From positions 123,147 to 187,146 of the forward strand of contig CAJNYU010000028.1 of NCBI GenBank assembly GCA_905331475.1: a stretch of 64,000 nt of DNA. Reading direction: 5' to 3'. Under the pieces are notes generated by a model, which made no database searches, was not told where the DNA came from, and saw only the letters and a program-made list of their open reading frames with translations. Position 1 is the stretch's first letter. The number at the start of each line of letters is the position of its first letter. The position numbers and the translations under genes were made by a program. Below are positions 62,008-64,000 of this stretch, in pieces. The stretch is from Rotaria socialis. Lineage: Eukaryota; Rotifera; Eurotatoria; Philodinida; Philodinidae.

Positions 62008-62626
62008 ACGAGGGAACGTCTCCAAGGGATGCCAACCATTCGGGTTCATATTGTGCTCATAAGTAGGACCTAGTGAGACTAGAAAAAGTCTAAAAGATTT
62101 CGTGTCATTAGACCTTTCGTCGAAGTTATGATCCTTTTACTGAATTCTCGGCTTTGGACAAGGAATTTATAGAAAAACTGAATGAAGGAATTTCGAACTG
62201 AAAATTTTCCTAACAATAGATCTCATCGATGTTAGAAGGTTCTAAAAGTTTCAGTGAAAACGGATGCATCATTCTTTAGGTATTGCATACTGATGAAAAC
62301 GGTGGTTTTCCAAAAAAATGTAGTAAAATTGACTTCTTTTCAATATTCAATATCTTGAGAATGATGCATCCGTTTTCACTGAAACTTCTAGAATCTTCTA
62401 ACATCGATGAGACCTATTGTTAGGAAAATTTTCAGTTCGAAATTCCTTCATTCAGTTTTTCTATAAATTCCTTGTCCAAGGTCGAGAATTCAGGAAAAGC
62501 GTCATAACTTTGACAGAAAGGCATAATGGCACGAAATCTTTTAGACTTTTTCTAGTCTCACTAGGTCCTACTTATGAGCACAATATGAATCTGAATGGTT
62601 GGTATCACTTGGAGACGTTCCCTCGT
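62008..62626. repeat. Foldback element C (268-bp inverted-repeat arms)
   Basis: Left arm 62008-62275 starts ACGAGGGAACGTCTCCAAG; right arm 62358-62626 ends in its complement. The loop is 82 bp. The arms differ at a modest number of bases, so it is not a recent perfect duplication. The 118-codon ORF across the right arm (62417-62773) is not mirrored as an open frame in the left arm and looks fortuitous. It is the largest foldback in the window. Confidence 0.88.
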
Positions 62627-63710
62627 AAGATCAATCATATGTTTCGAAGTGCTTACAAATCCTATCTAGTTGATAATATAGTAGAGCAAAGATTAATAAA
62701 TTTCGACTCAGGATATTTATTCTTATTGAATATTTCAATTAAAATTAGAAAAAAAAACGACGTAGGCCAATAGAACTAGTTTCTGGACCAATGGATGGTA
62801 TTCATGAAAGTGTGCTATAAAGCTTCTTATTTCCGATTGTATTTATTCAGATTTATAATACAAGTCTTTGACATATTAATTAACCGCTTGAACTCTTTTG
62901 ATTTGAGCACAAAATATAAATTACTAATAAAATCTTATACTCAAATCCTTCTTTGTCTCAATTATTTCAGTATAGAAAAATTGTTTTAGTATTCAAAGAC
63001 GTGGTTACATTAGAATATGATTTCATAAAGAAGAAATGAATTTATTTGTCAAAAGGAATATTTAACGATAAAATTGATTGTGATAAATAGATGGCATAAA
63101 TTAAAGATGTCATTTTCCAATGATTCTGTGAAATTCAGTCTTCCATTTGAGCAGTCATTTATGTTATGCCAGTCATTGATGGTTGTTTTCGATGTCTTAC
63201 AATAGCATACGCCAACCATGCCGATTAAAACCTTATGAATAAGATATTGAAATAACTCTATTGACGCAGTCTATTTATTTTTTTATAAGCAAACACGACC
63301 GAATCTATCATCGCTATGACAGTCTTTGAAGGTAAACATTTATAATTATGTAGATAATGTTCTTCCAATGTTGAACATGACCTACACAAGATAGACAATT
63401 TATTACTTGCGGTGTTATTTAATCAACTTTTAGGGCAAATATTACTTAGATTCTTTTTTTTTGTTAAATGCGCCCTTACATCCGGAAATCTCATTCTCAT
63501 CTATTATTGATGAATTCACTACATTGGCTGATAGCAAAACAATTAAAATAGAACGTCAATGAATATTTAATGTTGGCGATGGAAATTGAAGTACAACTAG
63601 GGTGTGGATGCGCTTGAATCTTATCTTCGAGTACACCCGCACCCACTAGATCATATATGTTTTACAATTTTATAAAGTAATAAAATAAATCAGAACAGAT
63701 AAAGAAAATG
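62627..63710. other. Intergenic, no recognised gene
   Basis: AT-rich DNA. Near 63597-63650 the words GGGTGTGGAT and, on the other strand, GTGGGTGCGGGTG match those near 24606-24650, a small shared repeat. Confidence 0.4.
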
Positions 63711-63982
63711 TCAGAAATGATCTTGACAAGAACATTGCCCATTTGAATAGAAATGAGCAATTCTATTAGCATAACGAACAATAATTTCACACTTTCGAAT
63801 TTTAGCAATTAGTTTTGTAGCTTGATCTATCTTTAAAAAGCTGTTAGCGCAATCCCTGTGGGATTAAAATGTGAAACACGATGAAACTTCTTTTCTGGAA
63901 TTTGACTATCAAGGTCACTGGTGGTTTGTGGAGCTTCTCTGTTACAGTCTGTATTATGATGTATGAAGTCTCTAGAAACCAT
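63711..63982 (-). pseudogene. Decayed DYW-type deaminase C terminus
   Basis: On the minus strand, 63855-63711 reads ATKLIAKIRKCEIIVRYANR followed by IAHFYSNGQCSCQDHF-stop. This fits the end of the DYW domain of plant-type RNA-editing PPR proteins, whose ends read like ...I(V)VRDxxRxHHF...GxCSCxDYW. Upstream sequence (63982 to about 63850) is open in another frame (MVSRDFIHHN...), and the join around 63855 needs a one-base shift or an AG acceptor (CCCACAG). The expected CxxCH zinc site before ATK is not intact (LKIDQATK is found), and the first His of the HHF is Ala. The fragment is therefore non-catalytic or dead. Upstream parts, if any, lie beyond the window. Confidence 0.6.
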
Positions 63983-64000
63983 CACAGACCGTTACAGAGA
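63935..64000. repeat. 17-bp inverted repeat at the window edge
   Basis: TCTCTGTTACAGTCTGT (63935-63951) and ACAGACCGTTACAGAGA (63984-64000) pair at 15 of 17 positions. It could be a terminal repeat of an element cut by the window end. Confidence 0.55.

Overview
The window is nuclear DNA of a small invertebrate animal, most likely a bdelloid rotifer. The evidence is an AT-rich base composition, metazoan genes cut by many short GT-AG introns (mostly about 50-70 bp), a decayed LRR/F-box-like gene resembling families expanded in bdelloids, and a decayed DYW-like domain at the right edge. DYW domains are rare outside plants and protists but are reported from bdelloids. The species call is inference; the animal origin is secure.

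Layout. 1-11082 (+) is the 3' part of an axonemal dynein heavy chain (DNAH7 type) with 29 visible exons. One of its introns holds a complete, intronless candidate neuropeptide precursor (9227-9586). 11.1-13.6 kb is repeat-rich intergenic DNA with a 453-bp foldback element and a 126-bp tandem duplication. 13651-15090 (-) is an intronless TINAG-like secreted pseudoprotease. 15.1-19.7 kb has no recognised gene. LYRM9 (+) and alpha-catulin (-) converge at 19.7-24.0 kb, followed by a broken LRR/F-box-like pseudogene (24.8-26.1 kb) and about 4 kb without recognised genes.

30.3-49.3 kb is gene-dense: PPP1R2 (inhibitor-2, with a duplicated PP1-binding helix), an unknown membrane protein, PLEKHM2/SKIP, IFT74, an EMI-type F-box protein (-), RMND5, SEPHS2 (a selenoprotein with in-frame UGA and a convincing SECIS element), BOLA2 and DGCR8/Pasha. 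RMND5-SEPHS2-BOLA2-DGCR8 are packed head to tail with short gaps. Acceptor-like AG sites lie just before three of the start codons, which suggests a spliced-leader operon. 49.4-55.6 kb (-) holds an SH3 adaptor and a class A neuropeptide-type GPCR. From 55.6 kb to the end there is almost no coding signal, only a 619-bp foldback element, microsatellites, and the decayed DYW-like exon at 63.7 kb.

The genes mostly serve unrelated housekeeping functions: cilia (dynein, IFT74), cell-cycle and phosphatase control (EMI, PPP1R2), ubiquitin ligation (RMND5), selenium metabolism (SEPHS2), Fe-S trafficking (BOLA2), microRNA processing (DGCR8) and lysosome transport (PLEKHM2). The most notable items are the nested neuropeptide gene, the candidate operon, the SEPHS2 UGA/SECIS pair, the one-base frameshift near the dynein C terminus, the doubled inhibitor-2 motif and the DYW remnant.
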